The notes under the pieces are model-generated. The model was not told the origin of the DNA, did no database searches, and worked only from the letters and a program-made list of their open reading frames with translations. Below are positions 52,054 through 61,444 of a DNA stretch of 64,000 nucleotides, piece after piece. The DNA lies in assembly GCA_963676095.1 (NCBI GenBank), contig OY781040.1, forward strand, positions 3,844,001 through 3,908,000, read 5' to 3'. This DNA comes from G963676095 sp963676095 (GTDB lineage Bacteria > Bacteroidota > Bacteroidia > Bacteroidales > Prolixibacteraceae). Position 1 is the first letter of the stretch; each line of letters begins with the position of its first letter. A program made the position numbers and the translations under genes.

Positions 52054-52632
52054 CTATCGGATAAACAGGTAGAAGAAAATTAATCCCTGAATATGAAGTT
52101 TCTCAAATTCTGCCTTTAAAAATTTCATTGCTTCCGAAATGTGAAATTCGACTGTCTTAACGGAAATATGCATTTCCTCGGAAATTTCTTTCATTGACTT
52201 TTCTTCGATCTTCTTTTTAATAAAAACCGCCCTGCGTTTCTCCGGCATTTGTTTGATAAGTTCATCCAGTTTATCAAGCAATGCCTGATAATCGGCATAG
52301 TTGTCAAAATCATGCTTTATTTCAGAAAAACCGAGCAGGATATCGTGTTTTAGCTCATTTAACCGCGACAACTTGTTGAAATGCAGCCGGACAGCATTGA
52401 GGGTTATTGTAAACAGGTACGCCTGAAATGAGGTGTCGGTCTTGATCGACTCCCTGTTGTTCCAGATTTTAATAAAAACTTCCTGGACAATATCTTCAGC
52501 AGCATCTTTTGACTTCAGATAACTGAGCGAGAACAGGTACAATTGTTCGCTGTAGTATCCGAATATTTTCTCAAAAGCGGTATGATTGCCTTTTTTCAGT
52601 TCCTTCAATATCCTTGCCTCATCAGGTATCAT
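52054..52632 (-). CDS. ECF-type RNA polymerase sigma-70 factor (FecI-like)
   Basis: 192 residues from MIPDEARILKEL (an ATG 22 codons upstream gives an unlikely lead). Sigma region 2: HTAFEKIFGYYSEQLYLFSL and DAAEDIVQEVFIKIWNNRE. Region 4: MPEKRRAVFIKKKIEEKSMKE and ISVKTVEFHISEAMKFL, with the HTH. It ends with a hydrophobic tail (LIFFYLFIR). With the FecR gene 252 bp downstream it forms the usual sigma/anti-sigma pair controlling the adjacent susCD operon, probably by recognising a promoter ahead of susC. Confidence 0.93.
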   Translation of the reverse strand: MIPDEARILKELKKGNHTAFEKIFGYYSEQLYLFSLSYLKSKDAAEDIVQEVFIKIWNNRESIKTDTSFQAYLFTITLNAVRLHFNKLSRLNELKHDILLGFSEIKHDFDNYADYQALLDKLDELIKQMPEKRRAVFIKKKIEEKSMKEISEEMHISVKTVEFHISEAMKFLKAEFEKLHIQGLIFFYLFIR

Positions 52633-52822
52633 TAGTTCCCGGAAAAGTTTTGTTTGATCAGTTTGCTGCAAAGTTATAATAAAAAGGATCAATGGCATTC
52701 CAAATGAAATTTCTGTCTTGCAGAAAATCTGGGAAGAAAATACTTTTTTATAAACCTTGGAAGTAGAGTTTTAATTGATTGATTTTTTACAGAAATAATG
52801 ATATATCCGCTATCATGCTGGT

Positions 52823-53749
52823 TTATTTTACACCCTCTTTGATTTTCGATTTTATTTGTATCATTTTTCCTAACAGTCTTGTGTTAGTTACCAATTCCGG
52901 CATTCCTATCTCATCGGCAAGCCTTGAAATTTCAAGATTTAAGCTGTCAATTTCGGTTCTTCTTTTATTCCTGATATCTTCATAGGTCGAAATAAGTTGC
53001 CCGTCAGCCCGCTCGCTTATGATGGCCAGTTTTTCCCCAATCTCCTTTGGGTCAGGTTCTACTCCGTATTTGCCGGCTAATGTTACGCATTCTCCAATAA
53101 TGATCCCTGCCAATTCTGTAGCTTCGGGATTTCTATGGAAAATTCCGTTATCTGCTTCAAGCAACGGACAGATCGAATTAAATGCACAATTTATGATTAC
53201 TTTATCCCACACATACTTTAGGATATTGGGTTCACTTTTAAAGCCAAAGTACGGGGTATTAATTTCGTCTACAATCGCATCCGCATCCGGATTTTTTTCT
53301 TGTATGTTTCCAACAGGAGAATCGGTAATCATTTTAAAAGACACGCGGTTATCGCTTATAACCTGGCTCGTTGAAAACAAGACACAACGATAGACTTTAT
53401 CAAAAGTTTCAAAAGGCCTTTCGATATTAAGTCCGTTCTGAAGCAGGACAATTGAAAAATCACCTTTTTTGTCTTTTAATTTTTTGGCAAGTTCGGCATT
53501 GGCAAAAGCTTTGGCCGCAACGAGAACAATGCCGTTTATACTGGTTAAATTACTAAAGGTGGTTGTTATTATTTTCTGCTGAAAATTCTGATTATCCTGA
53601 TTCGTTGTGGTTATCAGGATTTCTTCAGGAGGTAGGTTATCTACACTTCCCCTGACAAGAATAACGTCTTTCCCTTCATGTTGAAGAAAAACAGCCAATG
53701 CTTTTCCAATTGCACCGGAACCAATGATATATATTTTTTCCCGTTTCAT
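52823..53749 (-). CDS. Ketopantoate reductase family protein (ApbA/PanE-like)
   Basis: 308 residues from MKREKIYIIGSGAIGKALAV (a longer frame adds 14 unsupported residues). The Rossmann motif is GSGAIGKA at 8-15. Other expected blocks: LVAAKAFANAE (the Lys-containing block), IVLLQNGLNIE (the Gln-Asn-Gly signature), KYVWDKVIINCAFNSICPLLE (the catalytic Lys region), and the C-terminal helices. The enzyme reduces 2-dehydropantoate with NADPH in coenzyme A synthesis, although many paralogues act on other keto acids. Single gene, with no pantothenate neighbours. Confidence 0.85.
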   Translation of the reverse strand: MKREKIYIIGSGAIGKALAVFLQHEGKDVILVRGSVDNLPPEEILITTTNQDNQNFQQKIITTTFSNLTSINGIVLVAAKAFANAELAKKLKDKKGDFSIVLLQNGLNIERPFETFDKVYRCVLFSTSQVISDNRVSFKMITDSPVGNIQEKNPDADAIVDEINTPYFGFKSEPNILKYVWDKVIINCAFNSICPLLEADNGIFHRNPEATELAGIIIGECVTLAGKYGVEPDPKEIGEKLAIISERADGQLISTYEDIRNKRRTEIDSLNLEISRLADEIGMPELVTNTRLLGKMIQIKSKIKEGVK

Positions 53750-53892
53750 AAGCGTTATATTTGTCCGACTGTGAGTATATCGCTGATTCAATTAACACAC
53801 TAATAACTGGTTTGTTTTTTTAGGTTATTGCCTGCAAGCTTGCCGGTGACGCCTGGTACATATTGCATCGTAGTTTCCGGGTATTCAATGTT

Positions 53893-54186
53893 CTATAGAT
53901 ATTTTCTGTTCGAAGAAGTTACAAACACATTCGGCCATTCAATTTCATGTGCTTCATGATTAGCGACATTTCTAAGCTTGTCGAGCAACTCTTGTCCCGG
54001 GAATTGAAATACATTCATATTTTTTCCTAAAGTCCTGCATCTTTTTATTTTTACAGGAATTGGTTTACAGATTTCCGGAAGAAGAGTGGGCCTTTGGTCC
54101 ATCCTCCGGTCATAAATATATTTTACCTTTTTGCCAATGCTCTCCCTGACCAGGGATACCGCTTCCTTAACTTCCAGGTTCTTCGA
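53893..54186 (-). pseudogene. C-terminal fragment of an unknown gene
   Basis: The frame is open from a stop near 54187 without a usable start: NLEVKEAVSLVRESIGKKVK then YIYDRRMDQRPTLLPEICKP and WPNVFVTSSNRKYL at the end. About 96 residues of protein-like composition, unlike the neighbouring hairpin repeats. The 5' part seems to have been replaced by the repeat cluster. I do not recognise the family. Confidence 0.4.
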
Positions 54187-54284
54187 TTAGGATTCTCGTA
54201 TCTTGAGAGAACTGCATTGTCATTTGTTTTTTTGATTCTTGCCCATCCGGTTCCCCGGTATTATTTGTTTGGAGTATGGTTGTG

Positions 54285-54548
54285 TTATCGGGGGGTGATT
54301 TTAAAGATGGGGCTTCGCCCGTTTGAGGGGGCGTTGCCCCTGTGACCCCAGTTACTAATAATGAGTTTAAAAATAACTGGGATGCCGGTTTCACCTTGGT
54401 CCCTGAAAGGGACAAATCTAAATAACCCGGGGTAAGCGACGATAGGAGCGGCACCCCGGGCAAGGAGCGTCCCCCGATCATTGCCACCCGCCCGCGGGAA
54501 AGGGTTGGGCGGAGTAGATTTCTTTTTCCGGGCGGAGGGGCTACGCCG
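54285..54548. repeat. Hairpin-rich repeat module (B type), copy upstream of the TlpA-like gene
   Basis: Contains CAGTTA...TAACTG and GTCCC...GGGAC hairpins, then CCCGGGGT...ACCCCGGG around the constant AAGCGACGATAGGAGCGG, then CAAGGAGCGTCCCCCGATCA. Further copies occur at 56901 and 57621. Confidence 0.8.
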
Positions 54549-54630
54549 TTTGAAGGGTTTGACACTTCGTGTTTGAAGGGTTTGACGGCCTTCGGCCTGT
54601 TTGAGAAGTTTGAGGGGCGTCGCCCCTGTG
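54547..54630. repeat. Mini-hairpin array with GTTTGA linkers
   Basis: Units ACACTTCGTGT, GGCCTTCGGCC and GGGGCGTCGCCCC joined by GTTTGAAGGGTTTGA-type linkers. Each unit folds to a tiny hairpin, often with a TTCG loop. Confidence 0.75.
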
Positions 54631-54636
54631 ACCCCA

Positions 54637-54732
54637 CTAACTCTTTTGTCTTGACACAAAAGAGTTAGCAGAAAAGTTCGCTTCGCGCAAGTTGCTCACG
54701 CTCGGCAGAGCCCAAACAAGTTTGGCTCTGCC
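54637..54732. repeat. Two large perfect or near-perfect hairpins
   Basis: CTAACTCTTTTGT (54637-54649) / ACAAAAGAGTTAG (54656-54668), a 13-bp perfect stem with 6-nt loop; and GGCAGAGCC (54704-54712) / GGCTCTGCC (54724-54732) with an additional AAAC/GTTT pair inside. They sit between the repeat module and the TlpA-like gene. Confidence 0.7.
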
Positions 54733-54875
54733 CTCGCTTAATCGCAACAGTCAAGGCTGCGTTCGCTTCGCACGAAAAACCAGCGTTTGACGGGGTGAAA
54801 AAAAAGACTAAAAACAAAATATATTGTTTCTTGTAAGTTTTGTAACTTATCCGTGGAAATTAAAAGCTATTAAAT

Positions 54876-56258
54876 ATGCAAAAGCAATTTTTAATCCTAT
54901 TAATGATAGCGTCATTGCTGTCGTGCAGTAAAAAACAAAACAGGGATTTTGTGGTACTCCACGGAAACGTCGAAAGTCCCGGATCCGATTCGTTGGGCAT
55001 TCAGAACGGCGGATGGAAAACGTTATCCGTTATCCGCCTGAATAAGGACAATACATTCAGGGACACGCTGAAAGTGCCTGACGGATTTTATTTTCTGAAG
55101 GATGGCAATAAAAATTGGCAACTTTACCTGAAACCGGGATTTGACCTTGAAATAGCATTACATGCTGAAGAGTACAGCAAAACGGCCTTTTCCGGCATCG
55201 GGGCTGCAGAAAATAATTATCTGGTCCGGAAGGGGGCATTGGAAGACAGCCTGACAAAATTTGAAGATTATCATTATTACGGAAAGCTCGGCGAAGATGA
55301 ATTTTTAGCATTGTCTGATTCTGTCTATCAGGTTAAAATCAACCTGTTTAATAAGTATGCCGCCCGTTTTGGCAACGATTTTATTTTTTTGGAAGAAAAC
55401 ACGTTAAAATACAGGAAGCTCTCTCAGGAGGCCCATTATGAGAGCGCACGGCGCATGTTGGTCGGGAATAAGGAATTTAACGTTTCATCCGGGTACTATC
55501 CCAACCTGTTTAAAGGGATCGACCTGTCGGACAGCAAACTGGCCGGGATTCCTGATTACGTCCATTTTGTAGATTCATATATTTATAACATGACGGAGAA
55601 TCAGCTGTCTGGCAATGATTCGACCGATTTCTTTTTAATGTACCTGGAGAATGCAGAAAAAAATATAACCAACGTAGAAGTGCTGAAAAATCTGATAAGT
55701 GCTGTTGGCAAGGAAAGGCTTACCCGGACAACGGAACTGGATAAAGTGTATGCGAAAATTAAAGACCTCCTTGGTGATTCATTGCAGCTGAAGAAGTTTA
55801 CGGCCAGATATCAGCAACTTAAGAAAATTGAAAGGGGAGCGGTTTCTCCTTCTTTTCAACTGGACGATATAAACGGGAAACCAGTTTCCCTGGAGGATTT
55901 AAGAGGACAGTTTGTATATATTGATGTATGGTCTCCTTATTGCCTTCCTTGTATGGCAGAAATTCCGTATTTAAATGAATTTGAAAAAAGTTTCCGTAAC
56001 AGCAATATCCGGTTTGTCAGCATTTGTGTGGGCGAAACAAAGGCTGGCTGGGAGAAATTGGTAAAAGACAAAGGGCTGAAGGGTATCCAGTTAATCGCAA
56101 CAAACGAAAGGATCCCGTTTTTCCGCGAGTATATGGTTCAGGGGATACCCCGTTTTATATTAGTAGACAAAGAGGGAAAAATAATTGATTCATCCGCCAA
56201 AAGGCCGTCTGACCCGCAATTAAAGGTGCAATTGACTAAGTTATTGCAGAATGAATGA
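54876..56258 (+). CDS. TlpA-like thiol-disulfide oxidoreductase lipoprotein
   Basis: 460 residues. Lipoprotein signal (QKQFLILLMIASLLSC, then S). The N-terminal region (about 25-125) is a DUF4369-like beta domain (VVLHGNVESPGSDSL; LKVPDGFYFLKDGNKNWQLYLKPG). A helical middle (about 130-305) is followed by a thioredoxin domain with APS-like start SPSFQLDDINGKPVSLEDLR and redox motif SPYC-LPC (about 349-355), then the cis-Pro loop GIPRFILVD. It reduces or isomerises disulfides in the periplasm. It stands alone on the plus strand, with hairpin repeat modules on both sides. Confidence 0.9.
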   Translation: MQKQFLILLMIASLLSCSKKQNRDFVVLHGNVESPGSDSLGIQNGGWKTLSVIRLNKDNTFRDTLKVPDGFYFLKDGNKNWQLYLKPGFDLEIALHAEEYSKTAFSGIGAAENNYLVRKGALEDSLTKFEDYHYYGKLGEDEFLALSDSVYQVKINLFNKYAARFGNDFIFLEENTLKYRKLSQEAHYESARRMLVGNKEFNVSSGYYPNLFKGIDLSDSKLAGIPDYVHFVDSYIYNMTENQLSGNDSTDFFLMYLENAEKNITNVEVLKNLISAVGKERLTRTTELDKVYAKIKDLLGDSLQLKKFTARYQQLKKIERGAVSPSFQLDDINGKPVSLEDLRGQFVYIDVWSPYCLPCMAEIPYLNEFEKSFRNSNIRFVSICVGETKAGWEKLVKDKGLKGIQLIATNERIPFFREYMVQGIPRFILVDKEGKIIDSSAKRPSDPQLKVQLTKLLQNE

Positions 56259-58513
56259 GGGGGAAGGGGGACTTCGTTTGTTTGGGCTTCGCCGTTTGAA
56301 GGGTTTGACACTTCGTGTTTGAAAGGTTTGATGGCCTTCGGCCGTTTGAAGGGTTTGACGGCCTGCGGCCTGTTTGAGGTGTTTGAAGGGCGTTGCCCGT
56401 TTGAAGGGTTTGACACTTCGTGTTTGAAAATGTTTGAGGCTTCGCCGTTCGAGGGCGTTGTTTATTTAATTAACAGGGACGATTTTAATAACGTGTTTAA
56501 AAATAATGGCGATACCGGTTTCACCTCTGGCCCCATAGGGGTCATGTTATGGTAGCCTGGGGTAAGCGACGATAGGAGCGGCACCCCTCCGTCGCGAAAG
56601 CAGGACAGAGCGGTGCGGGGGCCGTCAAAACGCCCGGGTGAGGGTTCGTTTTGACAAGATTTTTGCTTCCTTTTCATCGAATGGAAAAGGAAGGGCCTGT
56701 CCGGCCCGAGGACAGAAACCAGGGATTGGAAAATGCAGCGTGATCCAAACTCCATACCGGCAGTAACCGGAGCGTCAGACAGGGATCACTTGCAAGGACC
56801 CGCCCTGATTTCCTTCCCTTGTTTTCAGATTCAAAACCTTCGCGGGCCGGTCCGGAGCCGCAGGGTTGCCGGTTTTATGAAAGGGCTTTGGCTGCTGTTG
56901 TTGATTTAATTAACAGGGACGATTTTAATAATGAGTTTAAACATAATGGCGATGCCGGCACTACCCTGGTCCCTGAAGGGGACAAATCTAAATAACCCGG
57001 GGTAAGCGACGATAGGAGCGGCACCCCGGGCAAGGAGCGTCCCCCGATCATTGCCACCCGCCCGCGGGAAACGGATGATCAGGGGACGTTAGTTTTTCCG
57101 GGCGGAGGGGCTACGCCGTTTGAGCAGGTTTGACACTTCGTGTTTGAAAATGTTTGAGGGTTCGCCGTTTGAGGGTCGTTGTTAATTTAATTAACATGAT
57201 TGATTTTAATAATGAGTTTAAAAATAACGGCGATGTAGGCTTCACCCTGGTCCCTGAAGGGGACAAATCTAAATAGCCCGGGGTAAGCGACGATAGGAGC
57301 GGCACCCCTCCGTCGCGAAAGCAGGACAGAGCGGTGCGGGGGCCGTCAAAACGCCCGGGTGAGGGTTCGTTTTGACAAGATTTTTGCTTCCTTTTCATCG
57401 AATGGAAAAGGAAGGGCCTGTCCGGCCCGAGGACAGAAACCAGGGATTGGAAAATGCAGCGTGATCCAAACTCCATACCGGCAGTAACCGGAGCGTCAGA
57501 CAGGGATCACTTGCAAGGACCCGCCCTGATTTCCTTCCCTTGTTTTCAGATTCAAAACCTTCGCGGGCCGTTCCGGACCCAAATGTTGCCGGTTTTCAGA
57601 AAGGAGCTTTGGCTGCTGTTGTTAATTTAATTAACATGATTGATTTTAATAATGAGTTAAAAAAAAACGGAGCTGCCGGCACTACCCTGGTCCCTGAAAG
57701 GGACAAATCTAAATAACCCGGGGTAAGCGACGATAGGAGCGGCACCCCGGGCAAGGAGCGTCCCCCGATCATTGACACCCGCCCGCGGGAAAGGGTTGGG
57801 CGGAGTAGATTTCTTTTTCCGGGCGGAGGGGCTACGCCGTTTGAAGGGTTTGAAACTTCGTGTTTGAAGGGTTTGGGGCTTCGCCGTTTGAAGGGTTTGA
57901 TGGCCTTCGGCCTGTTTGAAAATGTTTGAGGCTTCGCCGTTCGAGGGCGTTGTTTATTTAATTAACAGGGACGATTTTAATAACGTGTTTAAAAATAATG
58001 GCGATACCGGTTTCACCCTGGTCCCATAGGGGTCATGTTATGGTAGCCCGGGTAAGCGACGGGAGAGCGGCACCCCTTCGTCACGAAAGCAGGACAGAGC
58101 GGTGCGGGGGCCGTCAAAACGCCCGGGTGAGTGTTCGTTTTGACAAGATTTTTGCTTCCTTTTCATCGATTGGAAAAGGAAGGGCCTGTCCGGCCTGAGG
58201 ACAGAAACCAGGGGTTGGAAAATCCGCGTGATCCAAACTCCGCACCGGCAGTAACCGGAGCGTCAGACAGGGATCACTTGCGGGGACCCGCCCTGATTTC
58301 CTTCCCTTGTTTTCAGATTCAAAACCCTCGCGGGCCGTTCCGGACCCCAAGGTTTCCGGTTTTATGAAAGGGTTTTGGCTGGCTGTTGTTAATTTAATTA
58401 ACAGGGGCGGTTTTAACAATGCGGGTTTTAAACCAAAGCCGGGCGGGGGCCCGGACAGCCTATAGTCTGCAGAAAAGCTGCCCGGGGGAGCTCCCGGTCC
58501 CGGCATGACCTGG
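56259..58513. repeat. Mosaic of alternating hairpin repeat modules A and B with mini-hairpin arrays
   Basis: No gene. Each module starts with a TTTAATTAAC motif: A at about 56461-56900, B 56901-57117, A 57181-57620, B 57621-57838, A 57951-58387, and a partial unit to 58500. Mini-hairpin arrays with GTTTGA linkers fill 56285-56460, 57118-57180 and 57839-57950. A modules contain GTCAAAACG...CGTTTTGAC and CTTCCTTTTC...GAAAAGGAAG hairpins. Equivalent points in A copies are 721 and 768 bp apart, in B copies 721 bp. Minus-strand frames here (for example GVPLLSSLTPGY peptides) repeat with the DNA and look spurious. Confidence 0.85.
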
Positions 58514-59410
58514 TTAGTCGCAGCTGATTACCAGCTTCCCGGAAAACTGGTATTCCGTTGCACCCGAGAGGTAATTGTACCAAATGGAGAATGTTTTCAG
58601 GTCCGGGTTGTAGGTCCCGCCCCCGTCAGTAATCACCAGGCTGCCCCAGGGCGCCACCGTGACATTATTCCCGGAGGAAACCGTCAGGGTTATGCCATAA
58701 CCGTCCAGGTTAGCCGTCCCTTCCGTCCTGGCCAGGTGGTAAAAACGGACCGTCCCGGCATTGACCGCCTTCAGGTCCCTGGCGGTCGATACGGAGGTCG
58801 AATCCCCGGAGGCGGCCCCATCAGCCCATTTATAGTAATAACCGTCCATCTGGCAGGAGCCGGAGTAGTCGTTCACAAAATTAAAAGCCAGGATGAGCAC
58901 CGTATCCTGCTGCCTGACGGAAATATAATCAGGGTCCGAAACCGATTTGATCTTAAAAGTCAGCGCATACAGGGAGTCACAGTCCAGTCCTGCCGAACTG
59001 ATATAAACGGGCATCGTCCCGTAAACATCTCCTTTTTTGACGGTCACCTGATTGTCAGGGACCCGGTAATACGAGGGATCCAGCAACCGGTAGTGCACAT
59101 CGTCGTCTTCCAGGTACCTGAAGTTATAATCGTCAATCGCGCCGCTTCCCGCCGCTTCGATAGTTACCGTAATATCCCGGTCAATATTCAGGCTGCCGCC
59201 TGTGGCAACCGACAGGGAAGTTTCTGTTTCTTCCGTATCATTGTAGGCCACATCGACCGTGGTCATGCCCATGTTGGTGGTCTCGTCCGCCCCGATGATA
59301 TAAACCTGTTTAATGTATTGCTCATCGTCCAGGGGCGTGTTTTCCTGACATCCTGAAATCATCAAAAATAACAGGGCCAGCGGAATTAAAAATATTCGTA
59401 TTTTATCCAT
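58514..59410 (-). CDS. Surface lipoprotein with DUF1735-like and DUF4361-like domains
   Basis: 298 residues from MDKIRIFLIPLALLFLMISGC, a clean lipoprotein signal with lipobox ISGC. The N-terminal half (about 35-155) resembles DUF1735 of SusE/F-position proteins: QVYIIGADETTNMGMTTVDV, RDITVTIEAAG and SYYRVPDNQVTVKKGDVYG. The C-terminal half (about 160-298) has FNFVNDYSGSCQMDGYYYKW and GGGTYNPDLKTFSIWYNYL, as in DUF4361. It is 21 bp downstream of a susD gene, where surface glycan-binding proteins are usual. Binding target unknown. Confidence 0.82.
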   Translation of the reverse strand: MDKIRIFLIPLALLFLMISGCQENTPLDDEQYIKQVYIIGADETTNMGMTTVDVAYNDTEETETSLSVATGGSLNIDRDITVTIEAAGSGAIDDYNFRYLEDDDVHYRLLDPSYYRVPDNQVTVKKGDVYGTMPVYISSAGLDCDSLYALTFKIKSVSDPDYISVRQQDTVLILAFNFVNDYSGSCQMDGYYYKWADGAASGDSTSVSTARDLKAVNAGTVRFYHLARTEGTANLDGYGITLTVSSGNNVTVAPWGSLVITDGGGTYNPDLKTFSIWYNYLSGATEYQFSGKLVISCD

Positions 59411-59431
59411 AACTGTTATCATTTAAATTGG

Positions 59432-61405
59432 TTACCATCCCGGGTTCTGGTCCAGCAGGGAATTCTTGTTCATGGTGCCCAGCGGGACCGGCCAGAAGTA
59501 CATCTTGAACGACCAGGCCCGTTGGGTCAGCGGAATATTCAGCGCGGTGACGGTATAGTACTCTTTCCGGTGCGAGCCGGTTGCATTCACATTCATCCCC
59601 CGGACCGGCACGGAGTAGGCATCGGGGGCGTCCTTCCACCGCCGCAGGTCATGATAACGCCGCCCTTCACAGGCAAATTCCACCTGCCGCTCCCGTTTGA
59701 TGGCTTCCCGCAGCGACTCCTGGCTGGCCATTTCCCCGGCAGATAAACCCGGGAGCCCGGCCCGGTACCTGACCTGGTTAAAATAAAAGGCAATCTCGTC
59801 CAGGTCGCGCGAAACCGTTATCCCGTTTTCCGGGTCGGTATACGGTCCGTTCAGTTCGTTCAGGGCCTCTGCGTAGTTCAGCAGGATTTCGGCGTAACGG
59901 AAAACAGGGAACACCTTGCTCTTCTGACTGCCTTTCAGGTTATCGGTCGGATGGTTGTACTTGATACAGGTGTACCCCGTATGGTTGTAATCGTTCGGAT
60001 AGTTGACCGTGGGCGCTGCCGTCCCGTCGGAATAATAGGTCACCTCGTAATTGGTCACATCCAGCGACCCGGAATAATTGGTCCCCGGCCAGAAGGAATG
60101 GCAAAAGCCGATGGTGGCATAAAAACGGGGTTCCCTGTTTTGGTACATTTTAGCGGTGCCGGACGTGTACACCTCATAGCCTCCCATACTTTTACCGGTC
60201 CCAACCGGTTTATAAACGTCATCGGCCCCGGGATAGGGATAATCCGGACCGGAATTGTTGATATCCCGTCCGTCTTTCATCTTATAGGCATCAATCAGGT
60301 CCTGGGTCAGGTTCAGTCCGTTACCGCCGCCAACAGAAGCCGGCGCCGAAAGCCACAGGGGGGAATCATCGCCTGTCGGGTTTGCCGGGGTGCCCCAGAT
60401 CAGCTCGGGGTTGCTGGTAGTCAGTACTTCCCCTACAAACGGCCATTTATACGACCGGTAGGGGTCGATATTCCCTGCCCCGTAAGGGAAATCCCCGGCA
60501 GGGACACTGGCCGCCAGGGAGTCTGTATTCGCTTCCCGGGGATAGGTGTACAAACTGTAAAGCCCGGAATCGATGGCCCGCCAGGCGGCAACGGCAGCCT
60601 TTCCCCATTTGCTGTTATCTTCTTCCTGCGAAATATAAGGCGTTCCGTCCCTTCGCAGCCATCCGGAATAGGCCTGGTTCCCGTTAAACTGGGGACTGGC
60701 GGCGTACAGCAGCACGCGCGATTCCACGGCAAGCGCAACCCCTGCTGTGGGCCGGTAAATATCGGAGGCCGACTCCCTGGTTGCCGGCAGGTAGTTATAC
60801 GCCTTTTCCATGTTTTCGCAGATGTATGAAACGCAACTGTCATAGCCCTGACGTTCGTACATCAGGCTTTCTTCATCGGCGTTCAGGTCGGTAAGGTCAC
60901 CGGGCGGAATAACGGCCGGGCCATACTGCTGCAGGATCAGGTACAGGAAATACCCCCTGAAAAAGTACATCTCGCCGGTATAAACCCGCCTGGTGGAAGT
61001 TGACAGGTCCGGGCATTCATCCATCCGCGCCAGCACGGTATTGGCTTTGCGGATGCCCTTGTACCAGGTCGCATAGTAATTGTAATAAGACCCGGCATTC
61101 GAAGGGGTTATTTCGTCGAGCAATAATTTGATAGCGGCATGGCGGCTATCGTCCCAGGAGGCAAAATTTTCGTCCGAAGCCCCCTGGAAAGGCGACCAGG
61201 CATTTGTCCAAAGCCGGTCCTCATTGGGAAGATAACCGGCAATCCCGTTGATATAGCCCAAAAGCTTATCGGGATCGGTAAATACGCTGTCGAGGGTCGT
61301 AATATCATAGACATACTGGTTTACATCCATATAACCACATGAATTCAGGGCCCACAGAACCAAAGCCACGGACCCCAGTTTTTTTAATTTACAGGGTATT
61401 CTCAT
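59432..61405 (-). CDS. SusD/RagB-family outer-membrane lipoprotein
   Basis: 657 residues from MRIPCKLKKLGSVALVLWAL ending in the lipobox LNSC; an upstream in-frame ATG adds twelve residues with no signal. Typical blocks: YTGEMYFFRGYFLYLILQQYG, VFPVFRYAEILLNYAEALNEL, and EAIKRERQVEFACEGRRYHD, with the terminal LLDQNPGW. Full-length and intact. It pairs with the SusC gene 39 bp upstream and is closest in build to the truncated SusD at the left edge (long form with a first-domain FTDPDKLLGYI-like stretch). Confidence 0.95.
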   Translation of the reverse strand: MRIPCKLKKLGSVALVLWALNSCGYMDVNQYVYDITTLDSVFTDPDKLLGYINGIAGYLPNEDRLWTNAWSPFQGASDENFASWDDSRHAAIKLLLDEITPSNAGSYYNYYATWYKGIRKANTVLARMDECPDLSTSTRRVYTGEMYFFRGYFLYLILQQYGPAVIPPGDLTDLNADEESLMYERQGYDSCVSYICENMEKAYNYLPATRESASDIYRPTAGVALAVESRVLLYAASPQFNGNQAYSGWLRRDGTPYISQEEDNSKWGKAAVAAWRAIDSGLYSLYTYPREANTDSLAASVPAGDFPYGAGNIDPYRSYKWPFVGEVLTTSNPELIWGTPANPTGDDSPLWLSAPASVGGGNGLNLTQDLIDAYKMKDGRDINNSGPDYPYPGADDVYKPVGTGKSMGGYEVYTSGTAKMYQNREPRFYATIGFCHSFWPGTNYSGSLDVTNYEVTYYSDGTAAPTVNYPNDYNHTGYTCIKYNHPTDNLKGSQKSKVFPVFRYAEILLNYAEALNELNGPYTDPENGITVSRDLDEIAFYFNQVRYRAGLPGLSAGEMASQESLREAIKRERQVEFACEGRRYHDLRRWKDAPDAYSVPVRGMNVNATGSHRKEYYTVTALNIPLTQRAWSFKMYFWPVPLGTMNKNSLLDQNPGW

Positions 61406-61444
61406 CGGTGTTCTATTTTTAATAATCCACATAATGGCCATTGT

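Noticed and set aside
54167..58506. Several minus-strand frames with GVPLLSSLTPGY and VKPFK-like peptides
   Set aside because: They repeat exactly with the hairpin modules and have no independent start or codon signal; best explained as spurious reading of structured repeats.
58505..59356. Long plus-strand frame antisense to the DUF1735/DUF4361-like gene
   Set aside because: The minus strand encodes a lipoprotein signal and family domains; the plus frame has none.
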